Counted from the stretch's first letter, positions 9,188-18,020 are shown. The stretch: 64,000 nt of DNA from Gloeocapsa sp. PCC 7428 (GCF_000317555.1 NC_019745.1:3286001-3350000); one strand, 5' to 3'. Program-made: numbers and translations. The notes: a model not told the origin generated them from the sequence alone.

Positions 9188-10047
9188 CCCTTGACACCAC
9201 TAGCTGTTTCAGTTGGCACGATGTAGCGCTGTAATAGTAAGAATACCAGAATCACAGGCGCAATTGAGATGACAGAACCTGCGGCAATTAATCGCCAATC
9301 GAGTGAAAACGTCCCTGCTAGCGTTGCTACCCCTAAAGGTAAAGTATAAAATTCTGGTCGATCAATGACAATCAAAGGCCACAAAAAGTCACTCCAAGAA
9401 CCAATAAACACAAAAATAGCTAACGTTACTAATGCTGGACGAATTGCGGGTAGCATCACAAACCACCATAACCCTAATTCCGAACAGCCATCAATTCTTG
9501 CCGCCTCTTCCATTTCTTTGGGAACGCCTTGAAAAGCTTGTCGCAAAAGAAAAATACCAAACGCCGAAGCCAGCGCCGGAAAAATGATTCCTAAATAGCT
9601 GTTGCGCATCCCCAACTGAACGGTCAGAATATACAAGGGAATCATCACAATCTGAAAAGGAATCATAATTGTCGCGACAATTGCTGTGAAAATCCAGTCT
9701 CTCCCACGAAAGTCTAGTCTTGCTAGCGGATACGCGGCTAATGCACAGAAAAGTAAATTGAGCGTTACCGTCAGAATCGCAACGAGAGTACTGTTAAATA
9801 AATATCGTCCAAAAGGATTTGTCTGCCAAACTTGCACAAAATTCTCTACCGTCGGCTGACTCGGTAGCAACTGTGGTGGAAATTGAAATATATTTTCGCT
9901 CGACGATTTGAAGGCAGTGCTAATGAGCCAGAGTAGGGGAAACAACATAACAATCGCGATCGCCCCTAATAACCCATACAGCAACACATATCTCGCCAAC
10001 GTGCGTTGATTTCGATTGAGTTGTGGTTGGGCTTTGATTTTACTCAT
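9184..10047 (-). CDS. carbohydrate ABC transporter permease (MalG-type)
   Basis: A 287-residue inner-membrane permease of the CUT1 sugar uptake family. It has six hydrophobic spans and the EAA loop EEAARIDGCSELGLWWFVMLP, which contacts the ATPase; VPKEMEEAARIDG is the family consensus. The C-terminus ends in RYIVPTETASGVKG, matching MalG-type members (GL..GAVKG). No partner permease, binding protein or ATPase is adjacent, so it must pair with proteins encoded elsewhere. Substrate is probably an oligosaccharide or compatible solute, but this is inference from family only. Confidence 0.9.
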   Translation of the reverse strand: MSKIKAQPQLNRNQRTLARYVLLYGLLGAIAIVMLFPLLWLISTAFKSSSENIFQFPPQLLPSQPTVENFVQVWQTNPFGRYLFNSTLVAILTVTLNLLFCALAAYPLARLDFRGRDWIFTAIVATIMIPFQIVMIPLYILTVQLGMRNSYLGIIFPALASAFGIFLLRQAFQGVPKEMEEAARIDGCSELGLWWFVMLPAIRPALVTLAIFVFIGSWSDFLWPLIVIDRPEFYTLPLGVATLAGTFSLDWRLIAAGSVISIAPVILVFLLLQRYIVPTETASGVKG

Positions 10048-10497
10048 CTGCTATTACGCAATGTCACTGATGTATGGAAATAAAAATACCACTATTTAGC
10101 CAAGGAAAGAGAAGTAGGTTCTGCATAATGTAGTTAGGAGCGCCGCACTCCTAAGTTGTTTGTCATGTCTGTTTATTGCTTTATTAAAATTTTGCTATTT
10201 CCTAAAATTCTGTTTATGTGCTGCTTAAATAAACATCAGTGTTACGGGTGCAGAGTGGCATAGTAAATAAAAAAATCTTAATTTTTGTGTTTTTTAATGT
10301 TGTCGATTACTTCTAGTCTACTGACTTAAATATTTTGAATAAAGTAATTTTTAGCTAATAAAAACTATTGACTTTGTAATAGTAATGTCATATTATAGTA
10401 ATTGTATTTTTCTGACTAAATACTTGCTTAAAAGTATGTAGTTGGAGCGCAGGGGACAATAGTCCTCTGCGCTGGGCAAAGCCAAATCAAAGAAATT
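10048..10497. other. AT-rich intergenic, no gene seen
   Basis: About 450 bases upstream of the sugar permease and downstream of the formyl-THF cyclo-ligase gene (both on the minus strand). Very AT-rich between 10190 and 10440, with no supported frame. The only clear structure is the hairpin listed separately at 10447-10472. Confidence 0.5.
10447..10472 (-). terminator. hairpin downstream of formyl-THF cyclo-ligase
   Basis: GCGCAGGGGAC (10447-10457) and GTCCTCTGCGC (10462-10472) form an 11-bp stem with one G-T wobble and a 4-base loop, 26 bp past the stop of the minus-strand gene. Neither strand has a T-run straight after the stem, so if it ends transcription it is not a classical intrinsic terminator. 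Confidence 0.4.
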
Positions 10498-11064
10498 TCA
10501 TCGCATCATTTTTAAGCCCGTTTCTGTGCAAACACCATGTAGAGGTTTATCCCAAGCTTCAGTAGGTAATTGATGTAAATAAGCAAAGTCAAACGTAATT
10601 CCAATCGTGGGCTTTGACATCCATTCAGGACAACTGAGCAAGCGATCGTAGAAACCACCACCGTAACCTAAGCGATACCCTTGAGGATCGCAAGCGATCG
10701 CCGGAATGAGAATTAAATCGACTTCGTTAACATGAATGAGTGGCGCACGCGAGACAGGTTCGGGAATGTTATAAAGTCCCGTTTGAATATCATCTCCTGG
10801 GTTCCAAGAATGCCAAATCAGCGATTTGTTGACACAGCGCGGCAAGCCCCAAGTTTTATTAATGCTAAATAACGCGTTAAGTTCTGGCTCCCGACGAAAA
10901 CTGAAATAGCTAAGAACAGTTTTTGCCCGAATAAATAAGGAGGATGATTGGAGGTGAAAACAAATGCGATCGCTTTTTTCTTGCCACTCTTGCAGTGTCA
11001 TAGATTGCCGCTTTTGAAGTAGCAAACGGCGTAACTCTGTTTTATTTGCAGCTTGACTAATCAC
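10498..11064 (-). CDS. 5-formyltetrahydrofolate cyclo-ligase
   Basis: A 188-residue cytosolic enzyme converting 5-formyl-THF to 5,10-methenyl-THF with ATP. The N-terminal segment KTELRRLLLQKRQSMT is the typical basic helix, and the C-terminal YRLGYGGGFYDRLL is the signature that binds ATP phosphates. IPAIACDPQG precedes it as expected. Length is normal. It stands alone with a hairpin after its stop. Confidence 0.95.
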   Translation of the reverse strand: MISQAANKTELRRLLLQKRQSMTLQEWQEKSDRICFHLQSSSLFIRAKTVLSYFSFRREPELNALFSINKTWGLPRCVNKSLIWHSWNPGDDIQTGLYNIPEPVSRAPLIHVNEVDLILIPAIACDPQGYRLGYGGGFYDRLLSCPEWMSKPTIGITFDFAYLHQLPTEAWDKPLHGVCTETGLKMMR

Positions 11065-11288
11065 TCTTATAAGTAAAAGTTGAGTTTGACAGATTGAGTT
11101 GACTTCAAAAAAGCTGAAACTACATTTAACAACAAAATCTGCATAGTCTCAGCAATGGCAACTATTGTATCTCGACTCTATACAATTGTTGCTTTGAATA
11201 AACGCGTGTAATATGAATATTCAGTCTCCAATTTTAATTTTCTAAGACATTTTGAGTACAATACCATCACTCTGCGAACCTCTGCTTA

Positions 11289-11604
11289 ATGGTTACAAGT
11301 GAAACAGTTGATAAAGTTATCAACTTCCTTGAAAAGGATATGGAACCGTTTAACGGTGCTAAAGCATGGGTAGATCCTAAATTTAAACAACGCTGACTCT
11401 AAGACACCCCCTCGGAGATCGCCCCAATGAACTTACCGCGCGCAATGGCGGGTGCTGAGGGCGAACATATGAAAGCAGTCGAGAACCACGAAAAGTTCTA
11501 AAAGAGTTTGGGTTAGATATTCCTGAATCAACTGAAGTACGCGTATGGGATGGTTCGTGATTCCAGAACGTCCCGCAGGTACAGAAGGATGGACAGACTT
11601 TCTA
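11289..11604 (+). pseudogene. nitrile hydratase alpha subunit remnant
   Basis: Translating all three frames recovers ordered fragments of a nitrile hydratase alpha subunit. From the ATG at 11289: VDKVINFLEKDMEPFNGAK, then AWVDPKFKQR up to a TGA at 11394. NLPRAMAGAEGEHMKAVEN follows in the same frame near 11430-11485, then EPRKVLKEFGLDIPEST and EVRVWD in another frame, then FVIPERPAGTEG. The stretch that should hold the metal-binding CxLCSC motif is missing between AVEN and EPRKV. Stops, frameshifts and loss of the active site make it non-functional. Sequence is still easily recognised, so decay looks fairly recent. Confidence 0.85.
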
Positions 11605-11809
11605 AAAAAGGACACTACGAGTGGGAGGATTTTCGTCAGGAATTAATCGCCGCGATCGCCGAATGGGAAGCAAACCACTAGACGATCCAAATTGGGATTA
11701 TTATCAACGCTGGCTTCTCGCTTGAGAACGCTTAGTGTTGGAAATAGATCTTATTGATACACAAGAACTAGAAACGCAGACTCAACAGCTACTTAAGCCA
11801 GGTGTTTAA
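11605..11809 (+). pseudogene. nitrile hydratase accessory/beta-like remnant
   Basis: Directly after the alpha remnant, a helical segment reads HYEWEDFRQELIAAIAEWEA, then in a shifted frame DDPNWDYYQRWLLALERLVLE, then DLIDTQELETQTQQLLKPGV and a TAA at 11807. This order (W-E-F-x-x-L, W-x-Y-Y-x-x-W-L-x-A-L-E-x-L) matches nitrile hydratase activator proteins and the related N-terminal part of the beta subunit; ending right after the helical region favours the activator. At least two frame disruptions are present. The beta subunit proper appears to be deleted between this and the alpha remnant. Confidence 0.75.
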
Positions 11810-12128
11810 TTGCGATTTGGTGCGCTGTGCAAAACTTGCAACCATTAACTAATGCTGCGCCGCGATCTCTATACGACACAGGTATCAATTACGTATTAGT
11901 TTTGTTCTAGAACCACCGAGAATAAAGCTTTGCGCTCTGCCTTTCCAGAAAGAAATACAAACCTAGATGCCTTATTTTAGTGCATATCAAAAGACTGTAG
12001 TTATATATACGAAGTTTACGCCTAAATTGGTATTTAATGTTTATGCTGTATACCAATAGACACAAATTTAAAATTTTGGTCTTGAAATCATAGAAATCAA
12101 CTAAAAATCAGATTAAGTTTCTCAGCTT
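11810..12128. other. intergenic between nitrile hydratase remnant and ABC genes
   Basis: About 320 bases with no open frame and no further recognisable nitrile hydratase fragment. The last 100 bases are AT-rich and likely contain the promoter of the ABC ATPase gene. Confidence 0.5.
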
Positions 12129-12959
12129 ATGCCACCTGCCAAACATATCGCAGAAACAACTGAATCAACCCATTTAGCAAATCATGCTCTTCTTGAATTT
12201 GATTGCGTTGGTTTAGAGTACGTTGTTGATAATAAGCCAAAACGAATTATTGAAGATGTTTCTTTATCAATCAACGAAGGTGAATTTGTTTCTATAGTCG
12301 GACCTAGTGGTTGTGGTAAAACATCAATCCTGAAAATGGTTTCTGGCTTAAACCCTACTTCGATTGGAGAAATAAGACTGCAAGGGAAAAAGATTACTAA
12401 ACCTCTCAAAAATGTGGGGATTGCCTTTCAAAATCCAGTGTTATTACCTTGGCGAAATACATTAAAAAATGTTTTACTACCTTTAGAAGTTGTTCAACCA
12501 TACAAGCGCGAGTATAAACAGCGCCTGCCAGAATACAAACGTATGGCGCAGGAACTTTTAGCAACCGTTGGCTTGCAAGACTTTCAACAACAACTCCCCT
12601 GGCAACTCTCTGGAGGAATGCGCCAGCGTGCCTCATTGTGTCGTGCTTTGATTCATCAACCAGAAATTCTTTTATTAGATGAACCTTTCGGAGCATTAGA
12701 TGCCTTTACTCGCGAGGAAATGTGGGTGATGTTGCAAAATCTATGGATGCGAGTTAAGTGTGTTGGCATTCTGATTACTCACGATCTGCGCGAAGCTGTG
12801 TTTCTATCGGATACCGTTTACGTCATGAGTCCGCGCCCTAGTTCAATTATTTATCAATTAAAAATTGACTTACCTAGACCACGCACTTTAGAAATGTGTT
12901 TAACCGATGATTTTAATCATCTCTTTTCTGATATTCGCAAGCACATTCGTCGAAGCTAG
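12129..12959 (+). CDS. ABC transporter ATPase (nitrate/sulfonate/taurine type)
   Basis: A 276-residue cytosolic ATPase of the NrtD/SsuB/TauB family, energising uptake of small anions or amine/sulfonate-like solutes. Walker A GPSGCGKTS is near residues 57-65, the Q-loop is in GIAFQNPVLLPWRNTLKNV, the ABC signature is LSGGMRQRASLCRAL, Walker B is ILLLDEPFGALDAF, and the H-loop is ILITHDLREAVFLSD. The N-terminus has about 25 extra residues. It is 11 bp upstream of the permease gene and so forms an operon with it. No periplasmic binding protein is nearby. Position next to a dead nitrile hydratase hints at a past link to nitriles, cyanate or similar, but that is inference. Confidence 0.92.
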   Translation: MPPAKHIAETTESTHLANHALLEFDCVGLEYVVDNKPKRIIEDVSLSINEGEFVSIVGPSGCGKTSILKMVSGLNPTSIGEIRLQGKKITKPLKNVGIAFQNPVLLPWRNTLKNVLLPLEVVQPYKREYKQRLPEYKRMAQELLATVGLQDFQQQLPWQLSGGMRQRASLCRALIHQPEILLLDEPFGALDAFTREEMWVMLQNLWMRVKCVGILITHDLREAVFLSDTVYVMSPRPSSIIYQLKIDLPRPRTLEMCLTDDFNHLFSDIRKHIRRS

Positions 12960-12970
12960 GTAAACGCAAT

Positions 12971-13750
12971 ATGAGTAAACAATTTAAATTAAATCGGTTC
13001 TTTCACTCGAAGGTAGCTAGTTTTTTATTACCATTTCTGGCAACTATTCTGTTGTTGCTCGTTTGGGAACTAGGAGTTCATATTTTTCAAATTCCGCAGT
13101 TTAATTTACCTTCACCTAGTAGTATCTATCAAGCTGCTATTACATATAGTTCGCAACTGTGGACGAATGCTTGGCGAACATTAGTGACAACAACGATTGG
13201 ATTTCTTTTGGCGATCGCAACTGGCGTCTTTTTGGGATTTTTAATTGGTTACTCGCGCATTGCTTACCTTACGCTTTATCCAATTTTAGTAGGTTTTAAC
13301 ACAATTCCTAAGGTGGCAATAGTTCCCCTCCTTGCGGTTTGGTTTGGTGCAAACGAAATTCCGGCAACACTGACGGCATTCTTATTAGCCTTCTTTCCAA
13401 TCGCCGTTAACGTTGCTTTAGGATTAGATACCGTTGAGCCAGAGATGAAAGACGTGCTGCGATCGCTTGGTGCTTCACAGCTAGAAGTCTTCCAGAAAGT
13501 CGGATGGCCCCACACTCTACCATATCTATTTGCATCGCTGAAAGTCGCCGCTTCTTTTGCGTTTGTTGGTTCCGTGATTGCTGAGTCGGTAGCCTCGAAT
13601 GGTGGAATGGGCTATCTCATCGTTGCTGCTAGTTCTAACTTTGATGTACCACTAGCTTTTGCCGGACTTTTGGCACTCTCTATTTTAGGAATCCTCCTCT
13701 ACGGCTTTTTTGTCATCTTGGAAAAGTATGCAATTTACTGGGCGCGTTGA
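12971..13750 (+). CDS. ABC transporter permease (NrtB/SsuC type)
   Basis: A 259-residue inner-membrane permease with about six spans. The EAA-type loop MKDVLRSLGASQLEVFQKVG is near residues 158-177, followed by LPYLFASLKVAASFAFVGSV, which is characteristic of the nitrate/sulfonate/taurine class. It pairs with the ATPase 11 bp upstream. The absence of a substrate-binding protein in the operon means the transporter either uses one encoded elsewhere or lost it together with the nitrile hydratase genes. Confidence 0.92.
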   Translation: MSKQFKLNRFFHSKVASFLLPFLATILLLLVWELGVHIFQIPQFNLPSPSSIYQAAITYSSQLWTNAWRTLVTTTIGFLLAIATGVFLGFLIGYSRIAYLTLYPILVGFNTIPKVAIVPLLAVWFGANEIPATLTAFLLAFFPIAVNVALGLDTVEPEMKDVLRSLGASQLEVFQKVGWPHTLPYLFASLKVAASFAFVGSVIAESVASNGGMGYLIVAASSNFDVPLAFAGLLALSILGILLYGFFVILEKYAIYWAR

Positions 13751-13766
13751 GTGCCGATAGCTTCAG

Positions 13767-13922
13767 TTATCTGTGCGTGGAACTATCATTCATCTCTGAA
13801 GGACGAAACCAAGTCATGTGGCGATAATTCGGATGAAGGTGTCCTTCGGGCTGATGTTGAAACTCAACTTCTCCTAATTGAGTATTGCGATGTTTGACAA
13901 ACTGATGTAGCAAGCGATTCAT
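13767..13922 (-). CDS. 51-aa histidine-rich small protein
   Basis: Short minus-strand frame convergent with the ABC permease and ending 17 bp past its stop. The ATG at 13922 is preceded by a strong GAGGAGG ribosome site about 6 nt away, better than most genes in the window. The peptide (MNRLLHQFVKHRNTQLGEVE to the end EMNDSSTHR) has seven histidines in 51 residues, including GHLHPNYRHMTW. No family is recognised. Histidine content suggests metal binding. Reality rests on the ribosome site and lack of other use for the space. Confidence 0.6.
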   Translation of the reverse strand: MNRLLHQFVKHRNTQLGEVEFQHQPEGHLHPNYRHMTWFRPSEMNDSSTHR

Positions 13923-14103
13923 CAAAAACCTCCTCTTCACACCGTTAAAACTCTGCGGCGCTGTCTAATTTTTTTCTAATTTCTGTATCCTATTTTACCA
14001 TTATTGCAATTTCTTTAAATCAACTTCTGATCTTCCCCAAGACTGATTTCGCTGCATCCGGAGTGGTTCGTTACAAAACCCTGACCCCTGACCCCTCTTA
14101 TTC

Positions 14104-15054
14104 ATGCTTGGCTTTACGCTCGTTTTTCTCGGTTCTCTGTGTCTAGCTGCTCAAAACGTTCTGCTGCGGGTGGTTTTCGTCAACAGTTTTATTTTTGGGA
14201 TACTGCCCTTTGGTGGATTTGTTGTTCCTAGTCTCGCTAACTCATTGTTGCTATTGCAATTGCGCGCAGTCTTTATGCTACCGTTGATAGTTTTGCTAGC
14301 ACCCAAGCTTCACGCCACGACATGGATAAACTTAAAACAGTTGCTCCAACCTCAAAGCCGTCCTCTATTTATTAAAGCTTTTATTAGTAGTTTTTCTTTA
14401 TTTTTATCCCTCGCACTTCTATTCATTGCCATTGCCAAGATACCTGCTGGGGTTGCTACGGTTTTATTTTTTATTCACCCAGCAATTACAGTTATCCTCG
14501 CTTGGCGAATTTTTGGCGATCGCCCAACATGGTTGCGTTGGGGAGTGCTAGTTATTGTCTTCACTGGTAGTTTTCTTGTTGTGCCGAGTTTCACCACAAC
14601 AACCGATAGCGATACTTTAATTGGTATTGGCGCAGCCTTAGGAGCCGGAGTCGCTTATGCTATTCAAGGGATTCTGGCACAAATTTGTTTTCGAGCAATT
14701 CATCCTGTGCCTTTTACCGTTGTCAGTTGTACAGTTATTTTAGTGTTTTCTAGCCTCAGTTTGTTATTCGTCAATATCGAGGTAGCTGATGTTTGGTCAA
14801 TTCTGGGAATTGTCAGCTTAATTGCCGCTTTACTCACACTCGCTGGACAACTGTTGTACAATTTTGGCATCCATTTAGCCGATGCTGCGATCGCCTCCAT
14901 TGTGGCGATTAGTAATCCTACTTCTACCGCAATCTTAGCTTGGTTGATTATTCAGGAAGCTTTACAAGGTAAGCAAATTTTGGGAGTAGCTTTGGTAACA
15001 CTTGGGGTAGGATTACTCAGTCAAGATGCACGCAAAACAAAAAATAGCGGTTAG
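14104..15054 (+). CDS. EamA/DMT-family transporter
   Basis: A 316-residue membrane protein with about ten transmembrane helices in two EamA repeats (about residues 1-160 and 172-310). Each repeat ends in a helix with the family's loop, for example ATVLFFIHPAITVILAWRIFGD and AAIASIVAISNPTSTAILAW. Members export amino acids, nucleobases or drugs; substrate here is unknown. A CCTGACCCCTGACCCCT repeat lies just upstream of the start. It is a single gene, not in an operon. Confidence 0.85.
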   Translation: MLGFTLVFLGSLCLAAQNVLLRVVFVNSFIFGILPFGGFVVPSLANSLLLLQLRAVFMLPLIVLLAPKLHATTWINLKQLLQPQSRPLFIKAFISSFSLFLSLALLFIAIAKIPAGVATVLFFIHPAITVILAWRIFGDRPTWLRWGVLVIVFTGSFLVVPSFTTTTDSDTLIGIGAALGAGVAYAIQGILAQICFRAIHPVPFTVVSCTVILVFSSLSLLFVNIEVADVWSILGIVSLIAALLTLAGQLLYNFGIHLADAAIASIVAISNPTSTAILAWLIIQEALQGKQILGVALVTLGVGLLSQDARKTKNSG

Positions 15055-15166
15055 TACGCAACACAATAAGCACAATATATAAGATAACTCTGCACCTGGT
15101 TTAAAACTCTTGAATTATGAGTTTTGAGAGAAAATTGGAATTTTTCAGACAAATAATACTTTGATT

Positions 15167-15895
15167 TCAGTCAGATTTTAGTAAAATGTGCAATCGCTGA
15201 GCATCACGAAGTGCATGACCATCAGGATCGTTGTTGAAGTATACATACACGTCAAATCCTTGTGCGCAGAAGGAATGGATGCGCTCAGCCCAGAAAGTTA
15301 GCTCGCGATCGCTCAAACCAATGCTTGACTGCCCACTGTGTATGCGGATATAAGTCCAAGAGGTAGTCAAACAGACATCAAGCGGAACAGTTGGACTTAC
15401 AGGTAGGCAAAGTGCGACACCTGCACGTTCCAGTAGTTTGTAAACTTGTGGAATTAGCCAACTTGAATGACGGAATTCGACTGTAAATTGTTGTTGTGGG
15501 TAGGTTTGCAGTAATTCCAAAAAAGGCTGAAGACGTTCAATATTAATGTGCCAAGTATGGGGAAATTGAAATAAAATAGGACCGAGCTTTTCTTGCAATC
15601 CCGATGCACGCTCCATCAAGCGAGATAGCGGCTCATCTGGGTCTTTTAGCTTCTTCATGTGAGTGAGGTAGCGGCTCCCTTTGACAGCAAAAACAAACTT
15701 CTCTGGAGTTTGCTCGCGCCAACTTTCAAAAACTGACCGATCTGGTAACTTGTAGAAGGAAAAGTTAATTTCTACAGTTGTAAAATGTTGGGCATAAAAT
15801 GATAATTGCTGGTTGCTGTTGCAATCTGGTGGGTAGAAGATACCCATCCAATGTTTGTAAACCCAACCACTAGTACCAATTTGTAGCTTAACCAT
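15167..15895 (-). CDS. DUF72 (YecE-like) protein
   Basis: About 242 residues, TIM-barrel-like DUF72 family. It begins VKLQIGTSGWVYKHW, then FSFYKLPDRSVFESWREQTP, FVFAVKGSRYLTHMKKLKDP, GPILFQFPHTWH and VYVYFNNDPDGHALRDA, all family hallmarks. Biochemical function is not established, though a nuclease-like role has been suggested for the fold. I choose the ATG at 15895 over 15907 since the former begins the family core. It overlaps the upstream DoxX gene by 8 bp, so the genes are translationally coupled. Confidence 0.9.
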   Translation of the reverse strand: MVKLQIGTSGWVYKHWMGIFYPPDCNSNQQLSFYAQHFTTVEINFSFYKLPDRSVFESWREQTPEKFVFAVKGSRYLTHMKKLKDPDEPLSRLMERASGLQEKLGPILFQFPHTWHINIERLQPFLELLQTYPQQQFTVEFRHSSWLIPQVYKLLERAGVALCLPVSPTVPLDVCLTTSWTYIRIHSGQSSIGLSDRELTFWAERIHSFCAQGFDVYVYFNNDPDGHALRDAQRLHILLKSD

Positions 15896-16277
15896 CGATT
15901 TGAACACTCTCTGTTGTCAACCACCAAGCCCAAGCGACTAAGAAAACTTGAAAAGGAAATCGCAACCAAATCAGCGGCGGATCGTGCGGTAGCGCTGCAA
16001 CTTCGATGTTATTAACTGCTTGATAGAGATTAGCTGGAAAAACAGCAATATAAAGTACAACTAGAAGCCATGCAGCAAAACGGCTGACACCAGGAATGAA
16101 TAATCCTACTGCCGCTAAAACTTCCAAAAATCCGCTAATGTAAACTAGTGCTAAGGAATGCGGAAGGTAGTCTGGCACAATCTTCTCAAATCCGTTTGAG
16201 TGAGTAAAGTGCAAAGCACCAACTATTATCATTGCGATCGCAAGTAAGATGCGGAAGACTGGTTTGTACTTTTTCAT
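15888..16277 (-). CDS. DoxX-like membrane protein
   Basis: A 129-residue protein with four hydrophobic helices. The motifs GALHFTHSNGFEKIVPDYLP and ISGFLEVLAAVGLFIP are typical of the DoxX/MauE-like family, in which the helix with GxxE faces the membrane interior. Members are linked to quinone or thiol oxidation in some bacteria, but most are unassigned. Middle gene of a three-gene operon with the SRPBCC-like gene (3 bp upstream) and the DUF72 gene (overlapping). Confidence 0.8.
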   Translation of the reverse strand: MKKYKPVFRILLAIAMIIVGALHFTHSNGFEKIVPDYLPHSLALVYISGFLEVLAAVGLFIPGVSRFAAWLLVVLYIAVFPANLYQAVNNIEVAALPHDPPLIWLRFPFQVFLVAWAWWLTTESVQIDG

Positions 16278-16280
16278 GTT

Positions 16281-16886
16281 CTAAATCTGCACTTTCCAGT
16301 TAAAACTAGCTTGACATTCAGCTAAACTTTTTAACCGCAAAAACTGCTGGCGCATCATTAATAAATCTCCCCAAGGCAAAACATAGCGCATCCATGACCA
16401 AAAGCTGTTTCTAGGATAGCGAATGTGTCCTTTGAGAATCAGGCGACAAGTGTTTTTCGCTAGCGGAAAAATTACATAACTAGCGGCAATATTACCAAAC
16501 ATTGTTATGGCTCGTTCGTCATCCATGACTATTGTTAAATGTCGATTTTGCTCAAAATCAACAATTTTAAAAACACCCATCACTCTTTGATCAAGGGCTA
16601 AATTTTCTACGCCTGGAAGCAGTTGTTTGAGACTTGGAGGATTTGATATTGAATCTTGAACCGGAAAAATCATCTTTTCGAGGCGATCAATCCAGTCATA
16701 ACTGTAAGATCCAATCTTAAGTTGGCATATCCATCGAAATAAAATCTCAGGAGATGCTTCTACATTTATGGCTCGGAAATACGCCTCGTCACTATTTTCT
16801 AAAAATTGATCGCAGGGAAACGTCATCAGCCTTTCTTCAGGCGTGGAACCCCAAGTGTATGCAATATCTCGTACATTGACTACCAT
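16281..16886 (-). CDS. SRPBCC-like (START fold) protein
   Basis: A 201-residue soluble protein. The segment AYFRAINVEASPEILFRWI, then YSYDWIDRLEK and VMGVFKIVDFEQNRHLTIVM fit the SRPBCC/polyketide-cyclase-like fold, which binds hydrophobic ligands in a deep cavity. The ligand is unknown. First gene of the operon with DoxX and DUF72. An additional basic and aromatic C-terminus may be membrane-facing. Assigned by fold pattern, so moderate confidence. Confidence 0.65.
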   Translation of the reverse strand: MVVNVRDIAYTWGSTPEERLMTFPCDQFLENSDEAYFRAINVEASPEILFRWICQLKIGSYSYDWIDRLEKMIFPVQDSISNPPSLKQLLPGVENLALDQRVMGVFKIVDFEQNRHLTIVMDDERAITMFGNIAASYVIFPLAKNTCRLILKGHIRYPRNSFWSWMRYVLPWGDLLMMRQQFLRLKSLAECQASFNWKVQI

Positions 16887-16906
16887 TTATTATAGTTGCT
16901 ATTTTC

Positions 16907-17421
16907 TTAACATGCTTTGAGAATTAGTACGCAACTTGCTGCGCGTGTAATTGTGCTATCCACAACCATTTGCCTAGCTGTATCTAAAGGAATATGAAGT
17001 GTTTTTATTGTTTCCGTACCTTCTTAATTTGCTTCTGTTTTTATTAGTTCTTTTGCCAAAAACAACTGTATTGAACAATTAACAATTGATGTATCTAAAT
17101 CGACCACACCTAAATCAATTAATTTCGACGCTTTAATACCAATTTCCTCTTCTAGTTCGCGTGCTGCTTTTTGTTGAGGTTCATCTTCCTCGATAGCACC
17201 GCATACAACCTCTATACTCTCTTTACCAAGAGCATAGCGAAATTGTCTAGTTAGATAGACATTTCCATCGCTATCTATCGGTAAGATAGCAACACCTGGT
17301 TTCATTTTGACAGTAGCATACATCCCTGGTTGCCCATCAGGTTGTAGAACTTGGTCTTCACGAACATTTACGTAAGAATTGTGGTACTTCTCTTGGGTTT
17401 CTTTTATTGTTCAAGAACCAT
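16907..17421 (-). pseudogene. Nudix hydrolase (ADP-ribose pyrophosphatase-like), interrupted
   Basis: The longest open piece (17024-17323) carries the Nudix core VYLTRQFRYALGKESIEVV and GAIEEDEPQQKAARELEEE, though the box is one residue short compared with the GX5EX7REUXEEXGU rule. In the same frame upstream of its ATG the residues NSYVNVREDQVLQPDGQPG are the expected N-terminal strand of this family, closed off by a TGA. Downstream of the TAA at 17024 the frame continues EGTETIKTLHIPLDTARQ, then VVDSTITRAASCVLILKA, the usual C-terminus. So one gene is broken by two in-frame stops. Readthrough or sequencing error is possible but less likely. Confidence 0.8.
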
Positions 17422-17577
17422 TTTTTTTGCGTCATAATAATCTCTCTTGCTATTGATTCATACGCAAAAAGTGATTTTTATTATCCATCACACGAGGCAC
17501 AAAAGTAATTTCTAACTATTTAACCATTTTTTTCATTCATGCCTTGTTTTTTTGAACAATGAAAAGATAACTCAAAA

Positions 17578-17973
17578 TCAATCGATAGCTGGTTGACTTC
17601 GAGCGTAAGAGTTTAAAAAGACACCAAAGAGAATTGCAAAAGTAAGGTCAATAACACCTGGAATTAAATAAAAAGGGTGAAGATTGCTTATCAAAGTATG
17701 ATAAGCTAGTACAAGAAAAACTGAAGATTGCGCGATTATACCAAGTTTGACGATGCCATGATTGCGAGTGATGTCGTTGCCAACCCACCAATAACCAATC
17801 CCGATAACGAATACTAATGCGAGAAATAGGTGAGAATATTCAGGGTTTGTGAGGGGTTTCTCACCAAGGAATTCGCGAATCCATTGGTCGGATAATAGCA
17901 AAAATACAGATTCAACCCAATTAATTATAGCCTTGAGTTGAAATATATATTTCCATGTCATTTGATTATTCAT
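17578..17973 (-). CDS. four-helix membrane protein, unknown
   Basis: A 131-residue hydrophobic protein with about four membrane spans (starting near residues 18, 48, 76 and 102). It begins MNNQMTWKYIFQLKAIINWV. I do not recognise the family. The gene stands between the broken Nudix gene and the hemerythrin gene, all on the minus strand, but 50-130 bp gaps give no strong operon evidence. Confidence 0.6.
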   Translation of the reverse strand: MNNQMTWKYIFQLKAIINWVESVFLLLSDQWIREFLGEKPLTNPEYSHLFLALVFVIGIGYWWVGNDITRNHGIVKLGIIAQSSVFLVLAYHTLISNLHPFYLIPGVIDLTFAILFGVFLNSYARSQPAID

Positions 17974-18020
17974 AATTGCTCAAAGTACAGAAGATTTTTT
18001 GCTGTAAATGATCAATTTAA

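Noticed and set aside
11433-11615. 60-codon minus-strand frame
   Set aside because: It is antisense to the nitrile hydratase remnant, whose plus-strand translation gives clear family matches.
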